From Jonesia quinghaiensis DSM 15701 (GTDB taxonomy: Bacteria > Actinomycetota > Actinomycetes > Actinomycetales > Cellulomonadaceae), in contig NZ_AUHN01000005.1 in the NCBI RefSeq assembly GCF_000423205.1, positions 62,001-126,000 of the forward strand: 64,000 nucleotides of DNA, in the 5' to 3' direction. The notes below the pieces were generated by a model. It was not told the origin of the DNA, did no database searches, and saw only the letters and a list, made by a program, of their open reading frames with translations. This document shows positions 37,345 through 44,767 of the stretch, one piece after another. The first letter of the stretch is position 1; every line of letters begins with the position of its first letter. Position numbers and translations under genes: made by a program.

Positions 37345-38729
37345 CGTCCCACAACTCCGGTTCGGTTGATGAGTTGATCGAGCATCTCATCAATAGTGGT
37401 CATAACCCGTGACGCAGCTTGGTAGGCGCGCTGGTAGGTGAGGAGATTGACGGTTTCTTCGTCTGTGTCAACGGACGTTGCACCGAGTTGCAAACCTTCT
37501 GCAGTGGACTGTGCAGCTTGCGCCACGATCGCAGAGTTCGCGGTGGCTTTGCTGGTGACGCCAACGGAAATCACGAAGGTTTGCCACACTGCATCCGGGC
37601 TGTCTTGGGCAACACCAATTTGGGAGATCGCATCAGCGATAGAACCGTCGAAGGCGCCATTGGCCGCCACACCTGCGGTGATGTCATTGTGGTCAGTAAT
37701 TGCCACGGTCATCGTTGCAGCTGATGGCCCAGTTCCCAGGTCAAACACGGGTGTTGGGTGCAAGGCGTTGACTTGGGTCGCTAACGCTTCAGCGACACGG
37801 TCGTACTGAGCTGCTGCGGTAGTGAGGATACCGCCGTGGCTTTCTGGCGCGAGCGCGCTGAGTTTTCCGGAGATCGTTCCACCATCGAAGCTGGCTACTG
37901 GTTCGCCGGCACGGTTCCACACCACTTTGACTGCGGAGGCGTCATCAACGGCGCCGGTGAGGCTGGTTGCCCCGACAACTTTGAGTGATTGGGCGCGGTC
38001 TCCAGTGACCAGTGGGTTACCGGAGATGTAAACATCGACGGTGCCGTCTTCTTGGTAGCGGACCGTTGACCCCGTTTGTGAGCTGAGGTCCGTCAGGAGG
38101 TTGGACCGTTGGTCGATGAGTTCGTTGGCATTACCACCGGACACGACAGTCTGACGGATTTGGCCGTTGAGCTGCGCCACAGCTTGAGCGGTGGTGTTTA
38201 CCTCAGTGACGAGTGACTCTGTTTCGGTGCGCATCTGGTTCCACTGGGTGGAAACTGCAGCGTGACCAGAAGCGAGGGCCTGCTGTGCGCTGCGTGCGCT
38301 CTCTAAAACAACCTGCTTGGTTGCTTGGGTTTGTGGGTTGTTTGACAGGTCCTGCCATGATGCCCAGAAACCGTTGAGGTTCGCGGAGATGCCATTGTCT
38401 GATGGCTCATTGATTGTTGACTCGAGGCGAGTGTATGCCTCTGCCCGGGCTGTCTGGAAGCTTGCCGATGCAGTGGTGGAGCGCACCCGTGCATCGAGGA
38501 AGATATCTCCAAGCCGCGACACGTTGGTGATGTTCACACCATTTCCAATCTTGGATCCCTGTGAGAACAGGGAGGCCGTTTGGCCTCCAGAGATCGCCGC
38601 CATGTCAGCACGCTGCCGGGTGTATCCGGGGGTGTTCACGTTGGCGATGTTCTGTCCGGTGACCTCCATTGCCGCGCGCTGGGCGTTGAGGGAGGACAGG
38701 GCGTTTGACAGTCCCGAGAAGGTACTCAT
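37341..38729 (-). CDS. flgK: flagellar hook-associated protein FlgK (HAP1)
   Basis: A 462-residue junction protein between hook and filament. The N-terminus has the rod/hook motif (ALSSLNAQRAAMEVTGQNIANVNTPGYTRQ) and the C-terminus the NLLTYQRAYQAASRVMTTIDEMLDQLINRTG helix typical of axial proteins. It lies seven bases downstream of flgN and overlaps flgL. Confidence 0.96.
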   Translation of the reverse strand: MSTFSGLSNALSSLNAQRAAMEVTGQNIANVNTPGYTRQRADMAAISGGQTASLFSQGSKIGNGVNITNVSRLGDIFLDARVRSTTASASFQTARAEAYTRLESTINEPSDNGISANLNGFWASWQDLSNNPQTQATKQVVLESARSAQQALASGHAAVSTQWNQMRTETESLVTEVNTTAQAVAQLNGQIRQTVVSGGNANELIDQRSNLLTDLSSQTGSTVRYQEDGTVDVYISGNPLVTGDRAQSLKVVGATSLTGAVDDASAVKVVWNRAGEPVASFDGGTISGKLSALAPESHGGILTTAAAQYDRVAEALATQVNALHPTPVFDLGTGPSAATMTVAITDHNDITAGVAANGAFDGSIADAISQIGVAQDSPDAVWQTFVISVGVTSKATANSAIVAQAAQSTAEGLQLGATSVDTDEETVNLLTYQRAYQAASRVMTTIDEMLDQLINRTGVVGR

Positions 38730-38736
38730 GATTTCC

Positions 38737-39219
38737 TTACAGGCTTTGATCGAAAAGCTGGGCAGGTGCGTCTGAGGTGCGTGTTGCGCCAGTGTGGTCG
38801 TAAGTTTTCTCGTTGCGCTGGTAGTGGGCGATGGTTTCGCTAATTGCCCGTTGCGCAGTGGTGAGGAGTTCTTTGTTGCCAGTGGAAGTCGCGTCGATCT
38901 CAGAGACCAGTTTTAACAGCGCCTGGCGGTGACTGCTGAGCAGCTCGTTCCAGGGTTCTTCTGCTTTTTCACTGATGTCGAGAAGGGTTGCGTGGGTTTG
39001 GAGGCCCAGTTCCATAGCGATGTGTGAGGTTTCGACCTCGCGGGCTAGCTCTGCGCCACGGATCTGTTCGAGGACGTTCTCAACCTCGCGGGTCGCGTGG
39101 GAGAGCCAGCGCGATTTGCCGGCTGCAAGAAGCAACTGTTCTTCTTCAAGTTTGAACAGCAGCAACTCAAGAAGCTGCCGTTCATTCCACAGCAAACTGT
39201 TGAGTGTTGAGAGTTCCAT
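38737..39219 (-). CDS. flgN: FlgN-family flagellar export chaperone
   Basis: A helical chaperone of about 160 residues for FlgK and FlgL. Start 39219 (MELSTLNSLLWNERQLLELL) is chosen because AAGGGAAG precedes it; an upstream in-frame ATG would add 53 unlike residues. The sequence is mostly long amphipathic helices, as FlgN usually is. First gene of the leftward operon. A sigma-28-like promoter lies at 39284-39310. Confidence 0.85.
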   Translation of the reverse strand: MELSTLNSLLWNERQLLELLLFKLEEEQLLLAAGKSRWLSHATREVENVLEQIRGAELAREVETSHIAMELGLQTHATLLDISEKAEEPWNELLSSHRQALLKLVSEIDATSTGNKELLTTAQRAISETIAHYQRNEKTYDHTGATRTSDAPAQLFDQSL

Positions 39220-39283
39220 CGTGTTCACTTCCCTTGGTGCGGTGGGACGTCCAGCGCGCGGTTGCCTCCAGTGTCCCACTAAG

Positions 39284-39310
39284 CCCATCGGATGCCGATG
39301 CCATTCTTTA
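39284..39310 (-). promoter_or_regulatory. sigma-28-like promoter of flgN
   Basis: On the minus strand TAAA (39310-39307), 15 bases and CCGATGGG (39291-39284) resemble the sigma-28 consensus TAAA-N15-GCCGATAA. The predicted start is about 60 bases before flgN. Confidence 0.55.
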
Positions 39311-39501
39311 GGAAAACGGGGTGAGTCACGGGTGAGTTCATTGTTCTCTTCCTTGAGACGCTGATGGTGTCTGCCCATGTCATGTCGATTATGTGATGGG
39401 ACTGTGAAGGCTAGCCTAGCCTGCGGTTACGTTCTGTCCGTTATGTATCTTGGTGGGACCATGGTAATTCTTTTACTTCTCGTCAATACTTTCCACTTGG
39501 T

Positions 39502-39523
39502 AAGTGTGACGCGTATCACACTT
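39502..39523. promoter_or_regulatory. Crp/GlxR-type operator upstream of the flagellar sigma gene
   Basis: AAGTGTGA, six bases, TCACACTT: two perfectly symmetric 8-base arms carrying the TGTGA-N6-TCACA core of Crp-family proteins (GlxR in corynebacteria). It lies about 105-130 bases before the likely start of the sigma gene and overlaps the region where a -35 would be. Confidence 0.75.
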
Positions 39524-39560
39524 CAAGTCTTAAATCCATGAGAGCCGCGAGATTATGCGG

Positions 39561-39578
39561 ATGGGGAGTTGTCCCCAT
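39561..39578 (+). promoter_or_regulatory. leader hairpin of the sigma factor gene
   Basis: ATGGGGA and TCCCCAT pair around a GTTG loop. An in-frame TTG (39569) falls in this loop, which supports using the later ATG at 39629 as the start. Confidence 0.4.
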
Positions 39579-39628
39579 TGCTTAATCGAATCGACGGTGA
39601 AGTGGAATTCGTTGTGAAGGTCTTGGAA

Positions 39629-40564
39629 ATGTGTCCTGAAGCCTTCACACTGAAACGCATGAGCACAATGACCGGCGCGCAAGAACGCCTCATCACTGAC
39701 AACCTTCACTTGGTTGGTTACCACGTTAATGACATGCTGATGCGCTTGCCCAGCCATGTCACTCGCGATGAGCTCGCATCTGCCGGTCAATATGCACTCG
39801 TGCAGTCGGCCCGCAACTTCGACCCAACAAGCGGAGTGCCCTTCGCCCGCTTCGCGGCCATCCGTATTAAGGGAGCACTTGTTGACGAGCTGCGCTCAAT
39901 GGACTGGGTGTCACGGGGAGCACGCAAGAAGATCCGCGACCTGAACCAAGTACAGGACCGCCTCACCGCTAGTCTCGGTCGCACCCCCACCCGCGAAGAG
40001 CTCTCAAACGCTCTGGGTGTACCCATCAGTGAGATCGATGACGCTCGCGACCAGGCGGCCACGAAGGTGCTCAGCTTCGAAGGCTACGACGGTGCGCTTG
40101 CTGAAGTTCTCCCCACCCGCGAGGTAGGACCAGAAGCAGCGCTGCTCGCCTCCGAACAAATTGTTTACCTGCGCTCGGCAGTGTCAGCTTTGCCTGAACG
40201 CCTACGCAGCATTGTTGAACAAATCTTCTTTGAAGAACGTTCCGTCACAGAGATCGCCGAGAACCTGGGTGTCACCCAATCCCGCGTATCTCAACTGCGA
40301 GCAGAGGCCATGCTTCTCCTCCGCGATGGAATGAACTCTCACCTGAGCCCAGACCAGGTTCCAAACCCAGAGCGCGCCGGCGGGGTCGTTCACCGCCGCC
40401 GTGAGAAGTACTTCGCAGAAATCGGCGAGAAAGTGCATGCCACTATCGCCGCTTCTAAGGCAGTACAGAGTGTGCGCGCCGCTGAAGTAGCTGTTGTTGA
40501 CGCCGTCAAGGCCATGCAAAACGACAACAACAACGCGGAGTCCACCTTCGCAACCATCGCCTGA
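39629..40564 (+). CDS. fliA: flagellar-type RNA polymerase sigma factor (FliA/WhiG family)
   Basis: An alternative sigma factor of 311 residues. Region 2 is visible (LVGYHVNDMLMRLPSHVTRDELASAGQYALVQSARNFD with FARFAAIRIKGALVDELRSMDW). Region 3 has LGRTPTREELSNALGV. Region 4 HTH has SVTEIAENLGVTQSRVSQLRAEAMLLLRDGM. A C-terminal tail of about 70 residues goes beyond the usual FliA length. ATG 39629 with GAAGG eight bases upstream is preferred; a TTG at 39569 would add 20 residues. It is next to flagellin, so it probably drives the flagellar genes. Confidence 0.9.
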   Translation: MCPEAFTLKRMSTMTGAQERLITDNLHLVGYHVNDMLMRLPSHVTRDELASAGQYALVQSARNFDPTSGVPFARFAAIRIKGALVDELRSMDWVSRGARKKIRDLNQVQDRLTASLGRTPTREELSNALGVPISEIDDARDQAATKVLSFEGYDGALAEVLPTREVGPEAALLASEQIVYLRSAVSALPERLRSIVEQIFFEERSVTEIAENLGVTQSRVSQLRAEAMLLLRDGMNSHLSPDQVPNPERAGGVVHRRREKYFAEIGEKVHATIAASKAVQSVRAAEVAVVDAVKAMQNDNNNAESTFATIA

Positions 40565-40578
40565 CCTGCATTAACAGT

Positions 40579-40627
40579 AGTTTTCGGTAAGGCCTAAAAA
40601 TTTCTCAAAGAAATTCTGACGAAAACT
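40579..40627. repeat. nested inverted repeat between the sigma gene and flagellin
   Basis: Outer arms AGTTTTCG (40579-40586) and CGAAAACT (40620-40627) enclose inner arms AATTTCT (40599-40605) and AGAAATT (40609-40615). It could end sigma gene transcription (there is no T-run) or be an operator next to the flagellin promoter. Confidence 0.6.
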
Positions 40628-40629
40628 CT

Positions 40630-40656
40630 TCATAACCAACCCTGCCAGCCCGATAG
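40630..40656 (+). promoter_or_regulatory. sigma-28-like promoter of flagellin
   Basis: CCCGATAG (40649-40656) fits GCCGATAA at six of eight positions. At the standard 11-base spacing the -35 is TCATAACC, a poor match to TAAAGTTT. The predicted start, near 40663, lies just before the leader hairpin. Confidence 0.5.
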
Positions 40657-40662
40657 GTAGGG

Positions 40663-40718
40663 TAAGCGCCACGGATGGCGCGAACCACAACCGGACCTTT
40701 CAAATCACGGAGGATATC
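40663..40718 (+). promoter_or_regulatory. flagellin mRNA leader with two CsrA-like sites
   Basis: A hairpin GCGCC-ACGGAT-GGCGC (40666-40681) displays ACGGA in its loop. A second ACGGA (40707-40711) overlaps the GGAGGA ribosome site (40709-40714) just before the ATG. One GGA in a loop plus one over the Shine-Dalgarno is the arrangement by which CsrA represses hag in Bacillus. CsrA action here is inferred. Confidence 0.55.
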
Positions 40719-41879
40719 ATGGGTCTCTCGATCAACCAGAACATTGCGGCCACCAACGCGTACCGCAACCTGTCCGTCACTCAGAACGACCTCTCCAAGT
40801 CACTGGAGAAGCTCTCATCTGGGTTCCGCATCAACCGTGCAGCAGACGACGCTGCCGGCCTGGCGATCTCCGAGGGCCTGCGCTCACAGATTGGTGGCCT
40901 GAAGGTTGCAGTTCGCAACGCTCAGGACGGCATCTCCGTGGTGCAGACCGCTGAAGGCGCACTGACCGAGTCACACGCAATCCTGCAACGTATGCGTGAC
41001 CTCTCCGTGCAGTCCTCCAACACCGGTGGTTTGTCAACCGATGCTAAGGACAACATCCAGGCAGAAATGGGTCAGCTCAAGTCAGAGCTTACTCGTATCT
41101 CCGACACCACCCAGTTCAACGGTGCCAAGCTCCTCGACGGTTCCTACAACGGTAAATTCCAAGTAGGCGCCAACGTTGGTGAGTCGATCAACGTCGCCGT
41201 GGGTACTGCAATGAGCGCCAACGGCCTCGGCGTGGATGGTGTGGATGTCACTGCTGGCACCGCAACAACCGCAACAGTTGTTAACGCAGTTGCTGGTACC
41301 GCTGGTACCGTCACCACCTCAGGCACTGCTCTGACAACTGCGGCTGCTTTCGAAGAGCTCAACGGCACCATCACGGTCGGAAGCAAGTCCTTCGACCTCT
41401 CCAGCGTGAAGTACGACGCTGCTGACGATGTTGCTGCACGTACCACCAAGTTGACTGATGCTGTTACTGCTGCTTTTGGTACAGACATCGCCTCAGCAAC
41501 CGTGACCGGCGACCAGCTTGTTGTTACCGGTAACGCTCCTGCTGCTGCTGCAACAGCCAACGAGGTTAACGCTGCCTCAGTGAAGTTCACTGAAGCAACT
41601 GGTGCTGAAGGTGCAATCACCGCAATTGACGCTGCGATCAAGACCGTGTCAACTGTTCGTTCAGACCTCGGTGCGGTCCAGAACCGTTTCGACCACACCA
41701 TCAAGAACCTGAACGTGGCAGTGGAGAACCTCTCAGCTTCTGAGAGCCGTATCCGCGACACCGACATGGCTCAGGAAATGGTCAGCTTCACCCGTGCACA
41801 GATCTTGTCCCAGGCAGGCACCGCAATGCTCGCCCAGGCAAACCAGATCCCACAGGGTGTTCTTTCCCTCCTGCGCTAA
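40719..41879 (+). CDS. fliC: flagellin
   Basis: The filament subunit, 386 residues. The N-terminal D0/D1 (about 1-140: INQNIAATNAYRNL, SSGFRINRAADDAAGLAISEGLRSQIGGL) and C-terminal D1/D0 (about 300-386: ending LAQANQIPQGVLSLLR) are strongly conserved. The middle (about 150-295) is Ala/Thr/Val-rich and variable, and probably surface-exposed. The start has a strong GGAGGA. It is flanked by the sigma gene and fliD. Export depends on the FlhA/FlhB apparatus; FliS probably chaperones it. Confidence 0.98.
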   Translation: MGLSINQNIAATNAYRNLSVTQNDLSKSLEKLSSGFRINRAADDAAGLAISEGLRSQIGGLKVAVRNAQDGISVVQTAEGALTESHAILQRMRDLSVQSSNTGGLSTDAKDNIQAEMGQLKSELTRISDTTQFNGAKLLDGSYNGKFQVGANVGESINVAVGTAMSANGLGVDGVDVTAGTATTATVVNAVAGTAGTVTTSGTALTTAAAFEELNGTITVGSKSFDLSSVKYDAADDVAARTTKLTDAVTAAFGTDIASATVTGDQLVVTGNAPAAAATANEVNAASVKFTEATGAEGAITAIDAAIKTVSTVRSDLGAVQNRFDHTIKNLNVAVENLSASESRIRDTDMAQEMVSFTRAQILSQAGTAMLAQANQIPQGVLSLLR

Positions 41880-41919
41880 TCACTGATGGGGTAACCCCTC
41901 ACCAGAGAAAAGCATCACG

Positions 41920-41951
41920 CAATGGCGTGGCCTCACCGGGCCACGCCATTG
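41920..41951 (+). terminator. terminator of flagellin
   Basis: A perfect 13-bp stem (41920-41932 with 41939-41951) with a 6-base loop lies 40 bases after the stop. There is no T-run. Confidence 0.75.
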
Positions 41952-42002
41952 TGGCATTCACGGGGAGGTGAAGCACGATTGCGGTGATGTGGACGGAAAG
42001 GC

Positions 42003-42029
42003 TTATAGCGTAGCGTGAAGTGCCGATCA
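42003..42029 (+). promoter_or_regulatory. sigma-28-like promoter of fliD
   Basis: GCCGATCA (42022-42029) fits the -10 consensus GCCGATAA at seven of eight positions. Eleven bases upstream TTATAGCG stands for the -35. The start would be about 35 bases before the fliD ATG. Confidence 0.7.
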
Positions 42030-42070
42030 ATCAGACAGAACACTTCACAGACAGATGAGGATGAGTCAGT

Positions 42071-43420
42071 ATGAGCATGTCTATCGGCGGGTTAGCCTCC
42101 GGTCTCGACACCACGGGGATTATCGACAACCTCATGAAGATCGAGGCTATCCCCCAGACCCAGCTGCAATCCAAGCAAAAAACGACAAACTCCTTCATCA
42201 CTGCTCTTCAAGCGTTAAACACTAAAGTCGCTTCCCTGACAGAGAATGCTGCCAAAGCAATGAAAGCAGCAAGCTTCGATGTCTGGAAGGGCAACGCCAG
42301 CGCCGACAGCGTGACTGTTGCTACCGCAACAGGTGCAACGGCAGGGTCGATTGAGTTTCGGGTTGATGCCCTCGCACAGGGGCGCAGCTCACTTAGTGGT
42401 GTGCTCGCAGATGCATCGACGCTTCTGACTGACGGAAAATTCACCATCACTGACGGCAAAGGTGTCAGTCACGAGATCACGCCCTCCTCAACGTCACTGA
42501 CTGACCTGGCAAGTGCGATAAATGCCAAAAGTGACCTAGGAGTCAAGGCAACATTGGTCAACACTGCCGGCGGCTCCCGTTTGCAACTGTCCTCGACCGC
42601 CACGGGCGCCACTGAAGGTTCTTACACGGTGACATCAGGGTCAGCAGAGGGCGACTTCAGCCAAATCCGTGCCGCCCAGGATGCACAGATCACCCTGTGG
42701 CCAGACCTTGCGCTTCCCGGTAGCGCTGTTACCAGCGCATCGAACACGTTTGATGACCTGATGGCCGGTGTTGATGTCACTGTCACCAAGGTCAGCGCTC
42801 CGACCGACGCGGCCATCACGGTAGACGTCGTGAAAGATGACGACGCGATCACCAAGCTGGGGGAGAACCTCGTTGCCCAGCTCAACCTCATTCTTAGTGA
42901 GATCTCCTCACAGTCCAAGGTCACCACGTCGACGAGTTCTACCGGAACTGCCACGGCTAAAGGTGGCGTATTTACTGGTGACTCTGGGGTGCGGCAGCTC
43001 GCCTCACAAATTAGTGAGGCAGCTTCATTCCCGGTTGATGGGAAGTCACCAGCGAGCATCGGTATCACCCTCAACAGGGACGGCACATTTGCTTTTGATG
43101 CCGCAAAGTTTAAGACAGCCTTTACTGACGACCCTTCAGCTACACAAGCCATGCTGACCGGCGTTGCTACCCGCATTGAAGCGGCCGGCAAGGCAACATC
43201 ACACAAAGACGAAGGAACGCTCACCCGCCGTATTCAGGGACAGCAGTCACTTGCTGCCGATTACACCAAACAGATCGAACGCTGGGATGACCGTCTCGAG
43301 CAACGCCGCGCGAACCTCGTGCAGGTTTATACCGCGCTGGAAGTTGCCCTGTCGGGGATCCAATCGCAATCAACATGGCTGTCAGGACAACTTGCGTCCT
43401 TGCCATCCTGGGATAGCTGA
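42071..43420 (+). CDS. fliD: flagellar filament cap protein FliD (HAP2)
   Basis: A 449-residue filament-cap protein that helps flagellin polymerise at the tip. The conserved N-terminus is SIGGLASGLDTTGIIDNLMKIEAIPQTQL and the C-terminal end has the helix YTKQIERWDDRLEQRRANLVQVYTALEVALS. The central part is variable. First gene of the fliD-fliS-FliT-position operon; fliS follows after 17 bases. Confidence 0.96.
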   Translation: MSMSIGGLASGLDTTGIIDNLMKIEAIPQTQLQSKQKTTNSFITALQALNTKVASLTENAAKAMKAASFDVWKGNASADSVTVATATGATAGSIEFRVDALAQGRSSLSGVLADASTLLTDGKFTITDGKGVSHEITPSSTSLTDLASAINAKSDLGVKATLVNTAGGSRLQLSSTATGATEGSYTVTSGSAEGDFSQIRAAQDAQITLWPDLALPGSAVTSASNTFDDLMAGVDVTVTKVSAPTDAAITVDVVKDDDAITKLGENLVAQLNLILSEISSQSKVTTSTSSTGTATAKGGVFTGDSGVRQLASQISEAASFPVDGKSPASIGITLNRDGTFAFDAAKFKTAFTDDPSATQAMLTGVATRIEAAGKATSHKDEGTLTRRIQGQQSLAADYTKQIERWDDRLEQRRANLVQVYTALEVALSGIQSQSTWLSGQLASLPSWDS

Positions 43421-43437
43421 GACTGAGGACAGGGACA

Positions 43438-43896
43438 ATGAACTACACCATGAACAAAGACACCTACCTGCAAGACGCAGTGTATTCCGCAAGTCCGGCC
43501 CGCCTCCTCACGATGCTGTTCGATCGTCTTGTACTTGACCTTGAGCGGGCAGAAAAAGCAATTGAGGCACGCACTCCGCTGGAAGCGACACCCCACCTGA
43601 TCCACGCGCAGGACATTGTCACGGAGTTAACGAATACCCTCAACGTTGAGATGTGGGAGGGAGGCCGTCAATTGCAGGCACTCTACCTTCACTTGTACTC
43701 CGCTTTGGTGTCCGCGAACACGTCCAAGGAAGTCAGCGAAGTTCGTGACTGCCGCGAAATTATTGAACCTCTGCGCCAAACCTGGCATGAGGCAGCTCAG
43801 CAGGTTGCTGCGAAGTCAGCTCAAGCGGCTCCCGCTCCGCGCCGGCTTCCGGTGAGCACGGGTGCTAGCTCGTTTGGAGAATTGGGCGTTGGCTGA
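43438..43896 (+). CDS. fliS: flagellin export chaperone FliS
   Basis: A 152-residue four-helix chaperone that keeps flagellin unfolded before export. Family motifs are YLQDAVYSASPARLLTMLFDRL near the start and LNVEMWEGGRQLQALYLHLYSALVSAN in the middle. The last 30 residues are Ala-rich. It overlaps the next gene by eight bases. Confidence 0.95.
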   Translation: MNYTMNKDTYLQDAVYSASPARLLTMLFDRLVLDLERAEKAIEARTPLEATPHLIHAQDIVTELTNTLNVEMWEGGRQLQALYLHLYSALVSANTSKEVSEVRDCREIIEPLRQTWHEAAQQVAAKSAQAAPAPRRLPVSTGASSFGELGVG

Positions 43897-44245
43897 TCGT
43901 GATGAGTGGCAACGTTACTTGGTTGAGTTAGATACCGCGCTCGCCCGAGCCGAAGAGTTAGTTGCGGAAAACCCCAGCAATAATGGTGGTAGGCCAGCGA
44001 ACCGGGATGCGCGGGCTTCGGAGCGAGTTTTGAGCGATCCGGCACTAGGTGTTGGAGCCCCACCGGCGAACGTCACAATTCCTGAAGATCTCGTGGATTA
44101 CGCCAAAGATATTTCTGTCCGCCAGGGGCGGGTAACGCGGATGCTTTCCGAGGCGATGGACGATGTTGCTGGTCAGCTCGACGCAATGGCGCCCAGGCAT
44201 GCTCGCCCGGACAGTGGTCCGGTGTACTTGGACACGCAAGGCTAG
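43889..44245 (+). CDS. hypothetical protein in the FliT position
   Basis: A 118-residue protein with an N-terminal amphipathic helix (ADRDEWQRYLVELDTALARAEELV), a Gly/Asn/Pro-rich middle and a second helix (DYAKDISVRQGRVTRMLSEAMDDVAGQLDAM). No catalytic motif. TTG 43889 is chosen: GGAGAA precedes it by seven bases, and it overlaps the fliS stop by eight bases. Its place after fliS is where FliT-type chaperones lie, but the sequence alone does not prove that role. Confidence 0.7.
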   Translation: MADRDEWQRYLVELDTALARAEELVAENPSNNGGRPANRDARASERVLSDPALGVGAPPANVTIPEDLVDYAKDISVRQGRVTRMLSEAMDDVAGQLDAMAPRHARPDSGPVYLDTQG

Positions 44246-44298
44246 GTCGTTGGGGAGTCGAATACCCCCAGTGTTACGAGGTTTGACAAGAGTCATCG

Positions 44299-44330
44299 AA
44301 AAAAGTGGGGACTGGTCCCCACTTTTTTCT
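44299..44330 (+). terminator. strong intrinsic terminator before the flgB operon
   Basis: A perfect 14-bp inverted repeat (44299-44312 with 44315-44328) ends in six T residues. It ends the fliD-fliS transcript about 55 bases after the last stop. Confidence 0.93.
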
Positions 44331-44356
44331 TTATGTTGGTCAATGTCGACCGATGG
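44330..44356 (+). promoter_or_regulatory. sigma-28-like promoter of the flgB operon
   Basis: TTTATGTT (44330-44337), 11 bases and ACCGATGG (44349-44356) copy the spacing of the fliD promoter. The -10 core CCGAT is kept. It starts on the last T of the preceding terminator and would give a leader of about 65 bases before the GTG of flgB. Confidence 0.5.
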
Positions 44357-44425
44357 GTAGTGCGGAGCAAAGGAATGCCGCCACAGGCCACGGATAGGCC
44401 ACCCACGCCAACCACGAGGAAACCC

Positions 44426-44767
44426 GTGTTTGACTCAGTGACCTACGTCGCGCTAAACAGCGCGCTCGACAGCCTCTCACAGCGGCAACGCGTGATCGCG
44501 AACAATATCGCCAACATCAACACCCCGAACTATCATGCCCAGCGCGTGACATTCGAGGACGAACTCTCACGCCAAGTCCAACGCGGCAACGGTGCAGTCA
44601 CCTCCACCGTTAGCAGGTCACTGGAGCCAACACGGCTCGACGGAAACAACGTCAACCTCGACACCGAAACACTGCTCAACATCGACACAGTGTTGCGGTA
44701 CCAACTAGCTACCCAAGCGGTTGACGGCACCTTTTCATCCCTGCGAACCGCCATGAGGACTAACTGA
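44426..44767 (+). CDS. flgB: flagellar basal-body rod protein FlgB
   Basis: A proximal rod protein of 113 residues. The start GTG 44426 is used because VFDSVTYVALNSALDSLSQRQ is the family start and GAGG precedes it by six bases; other in-frame ATGs at 44333 and 44375 add unlike residues. The rod motif IANNIANINTPNYHA is visible. First gene of the long rightward operon. Its stop codon shares a base with the flgC start. Confidence 0.93.
   Translation: MFDSVTYVALNSALDSLSQRQRVIANNIANINTPNYHAQRVTFEDELSRQVQRGNGAVTSTVSRSLEPTRLDGNNVNLDTETLLNIDTVLRYQLATQAVDGTFSSLRTAMRTN

Larger units (their letters stand above)
39220..39628. other. 409-bp divergent control region between flgN and the sigma factor gene
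   Basis: No gene is seen in this stretch. It holds the leftward flgN promoter (39284-39310), a perfect Crp/GlxR-type palindrome (39502-39523), a possible -10 TTAAAT (39530-39535), a 15-codon ATG-started reading frame at 39538 of doubtful meaning and a small hairpin at 39561-39578. It is the likely decision point for the flagellar regulon. Confidence 0.6.

Noticed and set aside
39538-39585. A 15-codon ATG frame before the sigma factor gene, as a leader peptide
   Set aside because: No ribosome site, no amino-acid run pointing to attenuation and it overlaps the hairpin by chance. Not supportable.
41268-41312. Short repeated GCTGGTACC units in flagellin
   Set aside because: Explained by Ala/Gly/Thr-rich coding in the variable domain. 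Too few copies to call a repeat.
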